A stretch of DNA of 64,000 bases from DAITBA01 sp036824005 (GTDB lineage: Bacteria > Pseudomonadota > Gammaproteobacteria > Burkholderiales > Rhodocyclaceae), in NCBI GenBank assembly GCA_036824005.1, contig DAITBA010000002.1, positions 210,395 through 274,394 on the forward strand, read 5' to 3'. Below, one piece after another: positions 9,215 to 17,488 of this stretch (the first letter of the stretch is position 1; each line of letters starts with the position of its first letter). Under the pieces are notes generated by a model that worked only from the letters and a program-made list of their open reading frames with translations, searched no databases and was not told the origin of the DNA. A program made the position numbers and the translations under genes.

Positions 9215-9500
9215 GTGAGCGCGCACCCGGCACTGCTGCACACCGAACAGGCCGACGGCGACAGGGTGCGTGTTGCGGTCCTGGTCGTCGACGGCGCGGA
9301 GCAGGGCATGCGCAGTGAACTCACGCGCACGCTGGCGCGCCGCTGCGAGCTGGTGGAAACGACCGCCGTGGATTCCCTGTGACTCGTGGAGAAACGCCGC
9401 ATCCTGGCCGTGCTGGAAACCCGCGCCAGTAACAAGCCGGCGGCGGCGCGCTGCTTGGGCATTGCGCGCAAGAGAATGGAGGGCAAGTGCGCCGGGTGCC
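9215..9500 (+). pseudogene. Remnant of a regulator with a Fis-type C-terminal helix (in-frame stop)
   Basis: A GTG at 9215 opens a frame of 55 codons (ending AVDSL) that meets TGA at 9380-9382. The same frame then continues LVEKRRILAVLETRASNKPAAARCLGIARKRME, which strongly resembles the Fis-like helix-turn-helix ending sigma-54 activators and NtrC-type response regulators (pattern LEK-ILxxLE-x5-NKxxAAxxLGIxRxxL). I read this as a decayed gene or fragment. The rest of the interval up to bamD (9577) shows nothing else. A standalone small HTH protein starting at 9386 (GTG) is the alternative. Confidence 0.4.
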
Positions 9501-9576
9501 GTATCGCCGCGGCCGACGGAAAGGCCGAGCCTGAATTTCCGACGATGGCGGCGCGTGCGCGCCCGCGCCGCCCCGC

Positions 9577-10359
9577 CTACCAGAGCTTCCACCAGGGCAG
9601 TTTCTTGTCCAGCCCGCGCTCGTAGTACTCGCTCTTGGGGAAGTTCTTGCGCATGATGCGCTCGGTGTCGTCGCGCAGGTCGTTCATGCCGAGCGCATCG
9701 TAGCCCTTGACCATGATGAACAGCGCTTCTTCCAGGGCCGGCGTGTCCGGGTAGTTCTGCAGGGCGTACTGGGCACGGTTGATGGCCGCCACCGAAGCGC
9801 CGCGCTTCAGGTAGTAGCGAGCCACGTGCACCTCGAGGGAGGCGAGCGCATTGACCAGGTACTTCATGCGCTGGATGGCGTCGGGTGTGTACTTGCTGTC
9901 CGGGAACTTGGTCACCAGTTCCTTGAAGGTGTCGAAAGATTCCCGCGCTGCCTTGGGATCGCGCTCCGATTGATCCTGTCCCGCAATGCCCCCGAGCAGG
10001 CCCAAATCCTCGTTGAAGTTCACCAGCCCTTTTAGGTAGTAGGCGTAGTCCACGTTGGGGTGGTTAGGGTGCAGCTTGATGAACCGGTCGCAGGCGGCGA
10101 TCGCAGAACCCTGTTCGTTCTGCTTGTAGTAGGCATAGGCGACCTCGATCTGCGCCTGCTGCGCGTAGCGGCCGTAGGGATAGCGCGATTCGAGGATCTC
10201 GAAGTACTTGATGGCTTTGTCATAAGCGCCGTCGCTCATGTTGGCGCGGGCCTCGGAGTAGAGCTTCTGTGCCGACCAACCGGCGGTCTCGTCCTTGGCC
10301 TCCGGCAGCAGGCCGCAGCCGGCCAGCAGCAGGCCGAGAATTACCGCTAAACTACGCAT
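9577..10359 (-). CDS. bamD: Outer membrane protein assembly factor BamD
   Basis: A 260-residue lipoprotein of the BAM complex, which folds beta-barrel proteins into the outer membrane. It has a signal peptide with lipobox LLAGC (Cys15) and tetratricopeptide-type helices: YSEARANMSDGAYDKAIKYFE, SRYPYGRYAQQAQIEVAYAYYK, LHPNHPNVDYAYYLKGL and the later KFPDSKYTPDA. Length and motif order match BamD/ComL throughout. A -10 TATAAT on the minus strand (10398-10403) lies about 40 bases upstream of the start, inside the first codons of the divergent rluD. Confidence 0.95.
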   Translation of the reverse strand: MRSLAVILGLLLAGCGLLPEAKDETAGWSAQKLYSEARANMSDGAYDKAIKYFEILESRYPYGRYAQQAQIEVAYAYYKQNEQGSAIAACDRFIKLHPNHPNVDYAYYLKGLVNFNEDLGLLGGIAGQDQSERDPKAARESFDTFKELVTKFPDSKYTPDAIQRMKYLVNALASLEVHVARYYLKRGASVAAINRAQYALQNYPDTPALEEALFIMVKGYDALGMNDLRDDTERIMRKNFPKSEYYERGLDKKLPWWKLW

Positions 10360-11347
10360 GGTGAGTGCCCCGCAAAGAACTGGCTATCAGGCCGGCGATT
10401 ATAGCGCAATCCCCTCCGAGGCCCCGCCGCCGCGACTGATCACGGTCGCCCCGGACTGTGGCGGCCTACGCCTGGATCAGGCGCTGGCGCGACTGTTCCC
10501 CGAGTATTCCCGCAGCCGGCTGCAGGCCTGGGTGCGCGAGGGTCGCGTGGAAGTGGACGGCCGACCCGGAGAGGCGAAGCAGAAGGTCTGGGGTGGCGAG
10601 TGCCTACTGCTACGCGCGGAAGCGCAGCCCTTGGCCGGCCCGGCGCCGGCCGAGGCCATTGCACTGCCCGTCGTCTACGAGGATGACACACTCATCGTCA
10701 TCGACAAGCCTGCCGGCTTGGTCGTGCACCCGGGTAGCGGCGTGCACAGTGGCACACTCATGAACGCTTTGCTGCACCACGCGCCTCGGCTGCGCGAATT
10801 GCCGCGCGCTGGCATCGTCCATCGCCTCGACAAGGACACCAGCGGCTTGCTTGTCGTGGCCAAGACTCTGGCGGCGCAGACCAGCCTCGTGCGCCAGCTG
10901 CAGGCGCGCACGGTGCGGCGACTGTACTGCGCCTTGGTGTGGGGCGCGTTGAGCGGCGCCGGCACGGTGGATGCGCCCATCGGCCGGCATCCGGTCCAGC
11001 GCACGCGCATGGCGGTGGCGGCGGCGGGACGCGCTGCCCGCACGCGCTACCGGGTGATCGAGCACTTGCCGGGCACGACTCTCGTGGAATGCGCACTGGA
11101 CACGGGACGTACGCACCAGATCCGCGTGCACATGGCGAGCATCGGCCATCCCTTGGTGGGGGATGTCACGTACGGCAGCCGCCGCCGCGGCGGTGTGGCC
11201 GGCGAATTTCCGCGTCAGGCGCTACATGCCATGCGCCTTGGCCTCGTGCATCCGGAATTGGGGCAGGAAATGCACTGGCAGGCGCCCCTGCCCGAGGATT
11301 TCGCGCGCCTGCTCGAGGCGCTGCACGCGCAGCAGGATGGGCCATGA
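10358..11347 (+). CDS. rluD: 23S rRNA pseudouridine synthase RluD-type
   Basis: About 329 residues. An S4-like RNA-binding domain (LRLDQALARLFPEYSRSRLQAWVREG, about 35-80) precedes the RluA-family catalytic domain with GIVHRLDKDTSGLLVVAK, whose Asp is the catalytic nucleophile, then GRTHQIRVHMA and the end HAMRLGLVHPELG. It makes pseudouridines in helix 69 of 23S rRNA. The ATG at 10358 overlaps the start codon of bamD on the other strand; GTG 10361 is an alternative. No later standard start exists before the conserved RLITVAP segment. The stop overlaps the next gene (ATGA). Confidence 0.92.
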   Translation: MVSAPQRTGYQAGDYSAIPSEAPPPRLITVAPDCGGLRLDQALARLFPEYSRSRLQAWVREGRVEVDGRPGEAKQKVWGGECLLLRAEAQPLAGPAPAEAIALPVVYEDDTLIVIDKPAGLVVHPGSGVHSGTLMNALLHHAPRLRELPRAGIVHRLDKDTSGLLVVAKTLAAQTSLVRQLQARTVRRLYCALVWGALSGAGTVDAPIGRHPVQRTRMAVAAAGRAARTRYRVIEHLPGTTLVECALDTGRTHQIRVHMASIGHPLVGDVTYGSRRRGGVAGEFPRQALHAMRLGLVHPELGQEMHWQAPLPEDFARLLEALHAQQDGP

Positions 11348-12072
11348 ACGACTGGATCGTGCCCGACTGGCCGGCGCCCGCCCGGGTGCGTGCCCTGATC
11401 ACCACCCGCAGCGGCGGTGTCAGTCGCGGTTGCTATGCCTCGATGAATGTCGCCCGTCATGTCGGCGACGAGACAGACGCGGTGCAGGCTAACCGCGCGC
11501 GTCTGCGCGCGCTGCTGCCGGCGGAGCCGGCATGGCTGGAGCAGGTACATGGCACGGCGGTGGCAGATGCCGAGCGCGCAGCGGCCGGTGTCTGCGCCGA
11601 TGCGTCGATCGCACGCCGCCCGGGCGTGGTCTGCGCGGTCCAGACCGCCGACTGTCTGCCGGTGCTGTTATGCAATGACAGCTCCTCCGTCGTCGTCGCC
11701 GCCCACGCCGGCTGGCGCGGCTTGGCCGCAGGCGTGCTCGAGCAAGCCGTGCGCGCCACGGGCGAGCCGCCGGCGTCGTTGCTTGCGTTCCTCGGCCCGG
11801 CCATCGGGCCGCAGGCTTTCGAAGTGGGGCCGGAAGTGCGCGACGCCTTCGTTGCCCAGGCACCCGCGGCGGCCGAAGCCTTCACCCCCGGCAGCGGCGA
11901 GCGCTGGCAGGCCGACCTCTGTGCGCTGGCGCGACAGCGCCTGGCGGCCGCGGGCGTGGCGCGCGTGTTCGGCGGCGGCTGGTGCACCTACGGCGAGCCG
12001 CAGCGCTTCTTTTCCTTTCGGCGCGAGCGTGTCACGGGGCGCATGGCCTCGCTCATCTGGCTGGAGAATTGA
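11344..12072 (+). CDS. pgeF: Peptidoglycan editing factor PgeF (polyphenol oxidase/laccase-domain, YfiH)
   Basis: A 242-residue YfiH/PgeF protein. The three conserved metal-site segments are visible: LEQVHGTAV (His), QTADCLPVL (Cys) and AAHAGWRGLAAG (His), and the C-terminal GGGWCTYGEPQRFFSFRRE is typical. PgeF removes or prevents mis-inserted L-Ser in peptidoglycan precursors in E. coli. The ATG overlaps the rluD stop, so the two are translationally coupled, an order shared by many proteobacteria. Confidence 0.93.
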   Translation: MNDWIVPDWPAPARVRALITTRSGGVSRGCYASMNVARHVGDETDAVQANRARLRALLPAEPAWLEQVHGTAVADAERAAAGVCADASIARRPGVVCAVQTADCLPVLLCNDSSSVVVAAHAGWRGLAAGVLEQAVRATGEPPASLLAFLGPAIGPQAFEVGPEVRDAFVAQAPAAAEAFTPGSGERWQADLCALARQRLAAAGVARVFGGGWCTYGEPQRFFSFRRERVTGRMASLIWLEN

Positions 12073-12075
12073 CCC

Positions 12076-12966
12076 GTGAGCGAACGTCGCACCCGGCTCG
12101 ATGCCACTGCCATGGTCGTCATGGTGCTGCTGTGCGCCACGTGGGGGCTGCAGCAGGTGGCGATCAAGGTGGCCAATGCCGGCATCTCGCCAGTGCTGCA
12201 GGCGGGCCTGCGCTCCATCGGTGCCTGTGCCTTGCTCTGGCTTTGGTCGGCGCATCGCGGCATCAGGCTGTTCGACAAGGACGGCTCCCTCATTCCTGGA
12301 CTGGTGGCGGCAGCGCTGTTCGCCGGCGAGTTCGCGCTGCTCTACTGGGGGCTGACCTTCACGGCCGCCTCGCGCAGCGTCATCTTTCTGTACACGGCGC
12401 CTTTCGTCGTCGCGTTGGGGGCGCACGTCTTTCTGCCGGGCGAGCGGCTGCAATGGCTTCAGTGGGCGGGGCTGGTGTGCGCCTTCATCGGCATCTGCAT
12501 CGCCTTCGCCGACGCGCTGCGTCTGCCGACTCACCGCGAGCTAACGGGCGACGTCATGGCGCTGCTCGCCGCGCTGTTCTGGGGCGCCACGACCGTGATG
12601 ATCAAAGCGAGCCGCCTGGTGCGCGTCAGCCCGAACAAGATTCTTTTCTACCAACTCGCCGGCTCCGGCCTGGCGCTGCCGCTGGTGTCGCTCGCCTTGC
12701 ACGAGCCTGGCATTACCAATCCCGGCGCGCTGGTGCTGGCCAGCCTCCTTTTTCAGGTGGTGGTCGTGGCCTTCGTCAGTTATCTGGCGTGGTTCTGGCT
12801 GATCACGTGCTATCCGGCGTCGCAATTGTCCGTGTTCTCGTTCCTGACGCCGTTGTTTGGTGTGCTCGCCGGCGGCGTGCTGCTGTCCGAGCGCGTTTCC
12901 GCGCTGCTACTGGCGTCGCTTCTGCTGGTGGCGCTGGGCATCTATCTTGTCAATCGGCCGCGCTGA
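12076..12966 (+). CDS. DMT/EamA-family transporter
   Basis: A 296-residue inner-membrane permease of the drug/metabolite transporter superfamily with about ten hydrophobic helices in two EamA repeats. The first repeat contains VAIKVANAGISPVLQAGLRS and ends near TAPFVVALGAHVFLPGERL; the second ends with SVFSFLTPLFGVLAGGVLLSE, the classic EamA signature. The start is GTG at 12076, three bases after the pgeF stop, so it is probably in the rluD-pgeF transcription unit. Substrate is unknown. Confidence 0.9.
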   Translation: MSERRTRLDATAMVVMVLLCATWGLQQVAIKVANAGISPVLQAGLRSIGACALLWLWSAHRGIRLFDKDGSLIPGLVAAALFAGEFALLYWGLTFTAASRSVIFLYTAPFVVALGAHVFLPGERLQWLQWAGLVCAFIGICIAFADALRLPTHRELTGDVMALLAALFWGATTVMIKASRLVRVSPNKILFYQLAGSGLALPLVSLALHEPGITNPGALVLASLLFQVVVVAFVSYLAWFWLITCYPASQLSVFSFLTPLFGVLAGGVLLSERVSALLLASLLLVALGIYLVNRPR

Positions 12967-13014
12967 GCCCGCCGGCCCATCCCGTATAATCCAGCGTTCT
13001 CCTGCGCCTGGGTC

Positions 13015-13794
13015 ATGACCGTACTCACCTGGATCGTCCTAATGTCGCTTGCCGGCGGCGTGCTCAGCGTGCTCGCGGCGGCGCTGTTCACGCTCACCGC
13101 GCGCAGCGCCTGGGTGTCGATCCTCATCAGCTATGCCATCGGCGCCTTGCTCGGCGCGTCGTTTCTCGAAGTCCTGCCCCATGCCATGGAGCGCGGCGGC
13201 GATGCCGGCCGGGTGGCGGCGGTGGTACTGGCCGGGATACTCGCGTTCTTCGTCCTGGAGAAACTCGTGCTCTGGCGTCACTGCCACGAAGCGCAGTGCG
13301 AGGGCCACGAACCCCATGTCCACGGTGCCGACGGCGGGCGCAGCGGGCTGCTCATCCTGGTGGGCGACACCTTTCACAACTTTGTGGACGGCGTGCTCAT
13401 TGCCGCGGCATTCATGGAAAGTATTCCGCTTGGCATCGTCACGGCCGTGGCGATGATTGCCCACGAGATTCCCCAGGAGGTGGGGGATTTCCTCATCCTG
13501 CTGCACTCGGGCTACTCGCGCGCCCGCGCCCTGGCGTTCAACCTCCTGTCGAGCCTGGCGACATTGGTCGGCGGGCTGCTTGCCTACTTCGCTCTTTCCT
13601 CGGTCAGCGGCGCCGTTCCCGTGCTTCTCGCCTTGGCGGCGGCAAGCATGATCTACGTGGCCGTGGCCGACCTTATCCCCGGCCTGCATCGGCGCCCCGA
13701 ACTGCGCGCCACGGTACAGCAGGTGGTGCTGATCGGCCTGGGTATCGGCACGATCGATCTGGTGCACCGACTCGTTGCCGACCGGCTTGCCTGA
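13015..13794 (+). CDS. ZIP-family metal transporter
   Basis: A 259-residue membrane protein of the ZIP (Zrt/Irt-like) family, which moves divalent metals, usually zinc, toward the cytoplasm. A His-rich loop (WRHCHEAQCEGHEPHVHG) separates the N- and C-terminal helix groups. The metal-path helices read GDTFHNFVDGVLIAAAF and AVAMIAHEIPQEVGDFLIL, matching the HNxxDG and HExPxExGD motifs of transmembrane helices 4 and 5. The ATG at 13015 lies 25 bases after a TATAAT hexamer (12985-12990), suggesting its own promoter. Confidence 0.92.
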   Translation: MTVLTWIVLMSLAGGVLSVLAAALFTLTARSAWVSILISYAIGALLGASFLEVLPHAMERGGDAGRVAAVVLAGILAFFVLEKLVLWRHCHEAQCEGHEPHVHGADGGRSGLLILVGDTFHNFVDGVLIAAAFMESIPLGIVTAVAMIAHEIPQEVGDFLILLHSGYSRARALAFNLLSSLATLVGGLLAYFALSSVSGAVPVLLALAAASMIYVAVADLIPGLHRRPELRATVQQVVLIGLGIGTIDLVHRLVADRLA

Positions 13795-13832
13795 CCTGAT
13801 GGCGCCACGCCTTGACGGATGGCGCGTTCTTA

Positions 13833-13861
13833 TTGACAGGTGTTATTGTGCGATGCAAAAT
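13833..13861 (+). promoter_or_regulatory. phaC promoter with overlapping PhaR-like operator
   Basis: TTGACA (13833-13838), 17-base spacer and CAAAAT (13856-13861) form a sigma-70-like promoter about 100 bases upstream of phaC. The box TTATTGTGCGATGCA (13843-13857) covers the spacer and start of the -10, matching the box upstream of the synthetase/GNAT gene. A second ATTGACAGGT (13896-13905) repeats the -35 region (13832-13841) but lacks a good -10. PhaR binding is inferred. Confidence 0.6.
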
Positions 13862-13962
13862 CGGCAAGAATAGACCACCACGGAATTGTAGTTCAATTGA
13901 CAGGTTGATCTCCGTCGTTTCATCTACGGGCATTCCGAGATTGGAATTCGTTGGAGGAGAGG

Positions 13963-15702
13963 ATGGCGGTCGGCACTGAAAAATCCCAAGATAGCGCAAG
14001 CCCGATCCCGCCAGGCGCGCAGACGCTAGTCCAGCAGTTCCTCGATTTTCTCAACAGCCAGAACGCACTCCTCAACGGCGCTGGTGCCGCACTGCACGGC
14101 CGCCTGCCGCTGCCGGAGGGGGGCCGGCTGGCCGGGTTGCACCAGGAGTTTGCGGCACAGCATGCCAAGCTGTGGAGCACAATGGTTCAGACGCATGCCA
14201 ACGAGCCTGCTCCCATCGTCGTGCAGCCCGACGCCGGTGACCGTCGTTTTGCCGCGCCGGAGTGGTCGGCGACGCGCTACTTCGATTACCTGCGTCAAGC
14301 CTATCTCATCAACGCGCGGTTCCTCACCGAACTGGCGGACGCGATCCCGATCATGGACGGCCGCGCCAAGAGCCGCGTGCAGTTCCTCACCCGCCAGTAT
14401 GTCGATGCCATGGCGCCGTCGAATTTCGCCGCCTTCAATCCCGAGTTCATCAAGACGGCGCTCGAGACCAAGGGCGCGAGCATAACCCTCGGCATCCAGA
14501 ACATGCTGGCCGACATGCGCAAGGGCCGCATCTCGATGACCGACGACGAGGCGTTCGAGGTCGGCGGCAATCTCGCCGTCACGCCGGGTGCCGTGGTTTT
14601 CGAGAACGAACTGCTCCAGCTCATCCAGTATGTGCCGACGACACCGACCGTTGCCGAGCGGCCGCTGCTGATCGTGCCGCCGTGCATCAACAAGTTCTAC
14701 ATTCTCGATCTGCAGCCCGACAATTCCTTCGTCAAGCATGCGATCGACAAGGGCGTGACGGTCTTTCTGATTTCCTGGCGCAACGTCAAAGCCGCGCAGG
14801 GCACGCTGACGTGGGACGACTATGTGCAAACAGGCGTTTTCGCCGCGCTGGACGTGGTCCGCGAGATCACGGGCGTGGCCAAGCCGAATGTACTGGGCTT
14901 CTGCGTCGGTGGCACTATCCTGTCCAGCGCCCTCGGCGTGCTGGCGGGGCGCGGCGAAGATCCGGTTTCTAGCCTGACCCTGATGACCACCTTGCTCGAC
15001 TATTCCGACGCTGGCGAACTGGGGTGCTTCATAGACGAGACCTCAGTCGCCGCGCGCGAGGCGACTCTGGGCAAGGGCGGGCTGCTGCCCGGGCGGGAAC
15101 TGGCCAACGTATTTTCCAGCCTGCGCGCCAACGATTTGATCTGGCAGTATGTCGTCGGCAACTACCTCAAGGGCGGCAAACCGCGGGCCTTCGATCTACT
15201 GTACTGGAACTCCGACAGCACCAACCTGCCGGGGCCGTTTCTCGCGTACTATCTGCGTCATATGTACCTGCAGAACGAACTGCGGGTGCCCGGCAAGCTG
15301 GAGATGCTCGGCGTCAACGTGGATCTGAACAAAGTGAAGGTGCCGGCCTACCTGCTGGCCACCCGCGAGGACCACATCGTTCCGTGGCAGGCGGCTTTTC
15401 TGTCGCGCCAGATCCTGGGAGGTCCGTGCACGTTCGTGCTTGGTGCGAGCGGCCATATCGCCGGGGCGATCAACCCAGCGTCGAAGAACCGGCGCAGCTA
15501 CTGGACCAACGAGGCGCCGAGTTCCTCCGCCGAGGAGTGGCTGGGCTCGGCAACGGAGCAAAGGGGTAGCTGGTGGACGCACTGGATACAGTGGCTCGGC
15601 CAGTTCGGCGGCGAGCCGGTGCCGGCCCGCACCGCGCTTGGCAGCACGAAGCATCCGATCATTGAACCGGCGCCCGGCCGCTACGTAAAGGAGGCTGCCT
15701 AA
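13963..15702 (+). CDS. phaC: Class I poly(R)-hydroxyalkanoate synthase
   Basis: A 579-residue PHA synthase that polymerises (R)-3-hydroxyacyl-CoA, mainly 3-hydroxybutyryl-CoA in class I, at the granule surface. The lipase-like box GFCVGGT carries Cys314; Asp470 (in REDHIVPW) and His498 (in ASGHIAGAINP) complete the triad at almost the same spacing as in Ralstonia PhaC. PPCINKFYILDLQP and VTVFLISWRN are also class I features. The ATG at 13963 follows GGAGGAGAGG. The cluster continues with two reductases and phaR; no phaA thiolase is in the window. Confidence 0.97.
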   Translation: MAVGTEKSQDSASPIPPGAQTLVQQFLDFLNSQNALLNGAGAALHGRLPLPEGGRLAGLHQEFAAQHAKLWSTMVQTHANEPAPIVVQPDAGDRRFAAPEWSATRYFDYLRQAYLINARFLTELADAIPIMDGRAKSRVQFLTRQYVDAMAPSNFAAFNPEFIKTALETKGASITLGIQNMLADMRKGRISMTDDEAFEVGGNLAVTPGAVVFENELLQLIQYVPTTPTVAERPLLIVPPCINKFYILDLQPDNSFVKHAIDKGVTVFLISWRNVKAAQGTLTWDDYVQTGVFAALDVVREITGVAKPNVLGFCVGGTILSSALGVLAGRGEDPVSSLTLMTTLLDYSDAGELGCFIDETSVAAREATLGKGGLLPGRELANVFSSLRANDLIWQYVVGNYLKGGKPRAFDLLYWNSDSTNLPGPFLAYYLRHMYLQNELRVPGKLEMLGVNVDLNKVKVPAYLLATREDHIVPWQAAFLSRQILGGPCTFVLGASGHIAGAINPASKNRRSYWTNEAPSSSAEEWLGSATEQRGSWWTHWIQWLGQFGGEPVPARTALGSTKHPIIEPAPGRYVKEAA

Positions 15703-15783
15703 CGAATATGCAGCGGCGGCGACTGGGGGCGTCGCCGGCACAAGTGCGTTTCCCCCACCCCAACAAGAGAGGAGAGGAACAAA

Positions 15784-16524
15784 ATGGCAAGAGTCGCATT
15801 GGTCACGGGTGGCATGGGCGGTCTCGGCGAGGCGATTTGCATCAAGCTCGCTGCGCTCGGGTACAAGGTGGTGACGACGCATTCACCCGGCAACAAGAAC
15901 GCGGCCGACTGGCTGCGTTCCATGAACGACATGGGTTACGGCTTCAAGGGCTATGCCTGCGACGTGGGCGATTACGACTCTTGCAAGGCGTGCGTCGAGC
16001 GCGTGGTGGCGGAGGTCGGGTCCGTCGACGTACTGGTGAACAATGCCGGCATCACGCGCGATATGACGTTTAAGAAGATGGGCAAGGCCGACTGGGACGT
16101 GGTGATGAAGACCAACCTGGATTCGTGCTTCAACATGACCAAGCAGGTGATCGATGGCATGGTCGAGCGCAAGTGGGGACGCATCATCAACGTTTCGTCC
16201 GTGAACGGTCAGAAGGGCGCATTCGGACAGACCAACTACTCAGCCGCCAAAGCCGGCATGCACGGATTCACCAAGGCGCTGGCTCTGGAAGTGGCGAACA
16301 AGGGCGTGACGATCAATACGATATCGCCGGGCTACATCGGGACCAAGATGGTCATGGCGATTCCCCAGGAGATCCTGGACAGCAAGATACTGCCGCAGAT
16401 TCCGGTCGGCCGCCTCGGCAAGCCGGAGGAGATCGCGGGGTTGGTGGCTTACCTCGCGTCCGAGGAAGCCGCGTTTTTGACGGGCGCTAATATTTCGATC
16501 AACGGCGGCCAGCATATGTTCTAA
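15784..16524 (+). CDS. phaB: Acetoacetyl-CoA reductase (NADPH), copy 1
   Basis: A 246-residue SDR that reduces acetoacetyl-CoA to (R)-3-hydroxybutyryl-CoA for PhaC. Visible motifs are VTGGMGGLGEAI (cofactor loop), VLVNNAGITRD, the catalytic set SSVNGQKGAFGQTNYSAAKAG with Tyr152 and Lys156, and the end INGGQHMF typical of PhaB. AGAGGAACAAA precedes the ATG. It lies 81 bases after phaC and is followed by a likely partial terminator before a second phaB. Confidence 0.95.
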   Translation: MARVALVTGGMGGLGEAICIKLAALGYKVVTTHSPGNKNAADWLRSMNDMGYGFKGYACDVGDYDSCKACVERVVAEVGSVDVLVNNAGITRDMTFKKMGKADWDVVMKTNLDSCFNMTKQVIDGMVERKWGRIINVSSVNGQKGAFGQTNYSAAKAGMHGFTKALALEVANKGVTINTISPGYIGTKMVMAIPQEILDSKILPQIPVGRLGKPEEIAGLVAYLASEEAAFLTGANISINGGQHMF

Positions 16525-16564
16525 GGGGCTCGTCCCAGACGGTCGCGCCGGTGGTGCGGTCGTG

Positions 16565-16603
16565 CCCGCTCTTTCACTGGGCGGCGAGCGGGTTTTGTTG
16601 TTT
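16565..16603 (+). terminator. Intrinsic terminator between the two phaB genes
   Basis: CCCGCTC (16565-16571) pairs with GAGCGGG (16586-16592) and is followed by TTTTGTTGTTT. It lies 41 bases after the first phaB and upstream of the second, so it could lower expression of phaB copy 2. Confidence 0.65.
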
Positions 16604-16623
16604 CTAGCGGAGGATGTAGAAAA

Positions 16624-17364
16624 ATGATGAAGAGAGTCGCGCTGGTAACCGGCGGCATGGGAGGTCTGGGCACGGCGATTTGTCGGGCGCTGGCTCAGGA
16701 CGGATTTGTCGTCGCGGCGAACTGTCTGCCCGGTTTCCCGAAGAAGGACGAGTGGCTGGCCCAGCAGCAGGCGGACGGGTTCGAGTTTTACGCGGCCGAA
16801 GGGGACGTGGCGGACTACGATTCCTGCAAAGCCATGGTCGACAAGATCGAAGCGGATCTCGGTCCGGTGGACGTGCTGGTGAATAACGCCGGCATTACCC
16901 GCGACAACATGTTCCGCAAGATGCAGAAACCGGACTGGGACGCGGTCATCGCCACCAACCTGAACAGCGTGTTCAACGTTACCCACCGCGTCCTGACCGG
17001 AATGGCGGAACGCGGCTGGGGGCGGGTGATCAACATCTCGTCGGTCAATGGCGTGCGCGGGCAATTCGGACAGGCCAATTACTCGGCCGCCAAGGCGGGC
17101 ATCCTCGGCTTTACCAAGGCGATCGCTCAGGAAGTGGCGAGAAAGGGCGTGACGGTGAACGCCATTGCGCCGGGCTACATCGGCACGGATATGGTCCTCG
17201 CCATCAAGGCCGAGGTGCGCGAGCAGATCGTCGCGCAGATACCGGTCGGACGCCTGGGCACGCCGGAGGAGATCGGGCGTCTTTGCGCCTATCTGGCATC
17301 GGAGTATGGCGGATACATGACGGGCGCGACGCTGCAGATCAACGGCGGTCTGCACATGTGCTGA
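16624..17364 (+). CDS. phaB: Acetoacetyl-CoA reductase, copy 2
   Basis: A second 246-residue PhaB-type SDR, clearly a paralogue of the gene before it: VTGGMGGLGTAI, VLVNNAGITRDNMF, SSVNGVRGQFGQANYSAAKAG and the ending INGGLHMC. The catalytic Ser-Tyr-Lys set is intact. Differences cluster around the region MVLAIKAEVREQIV, which could alter chain-length preference or cofactor use. The ATG follows GGAGGATGTAGAAAA. The pair likely arose by tandem duplication followed by divergence. A hairpin follows before phaR. Confidence 0.93.
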   Translation: MMKRVALVTGGMGGLGTAICRALAQDGFVVAANCLPGFPKKDEWLAQQQADGFEFYAAEGDVADYDSCKAMVDKIEADLGPVDVLVNNAGITRDNMFRKMQKPDWDAVIATNLNSVFNVTHRVLTGMAERGWGRVINISSVNGVRGQFGQANYSAAKAGILGFTKAIAQEVARKGVTVNAIAPGYIGTDMVLAIKAEVREQIVAQIPVGRLGTPEEIGRLCAYLASEYGGYMTGATLQINGGLHMC

Positions 17365-17390
17365 GGTGGCCGGTGCTTCAAACATCAAGC

Positions 17391-17414
17391 AACCCCGCCG
17401 TTTCCGGCGGGGTT
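17391..17414 (+). terminator. Terminator-like hairpin after phaB copy 2
   Basis: AACCCCGCCG (17391-17400), loop TTTC, CGGCGGGGTT (17405-17414): a perfect ten-base-pair stem, followed by GTGCGTTTGC rather than a clean T tract. It separates phaB from the phaR promoter. Confidence 0.6.
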
Positions 17415-17436
17415 GTGCGTTTGCAGCGTGTATAAT
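17413..17436 (+). promoter_or_regulatory. phaR promoter -10 with PhaR-like box
   Basis: TATAAT at 17431-17436 lies 52 bases before phaR. Just upstream is TTGTGCGTTTGCAG (17413-17426), a TTGTGC-N3-TGCA variant of the boxes on the phaC and synthetase/GNAT promoters, consistent with autoregulation. A good -35 is not visible. Confidence 0.5.
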
Positions 17437-17488
17437 TCGTTCCTGAGGGCTTCGGCGCATCTGCGCGTCCGAAGTTGAGGAGCCCAGG

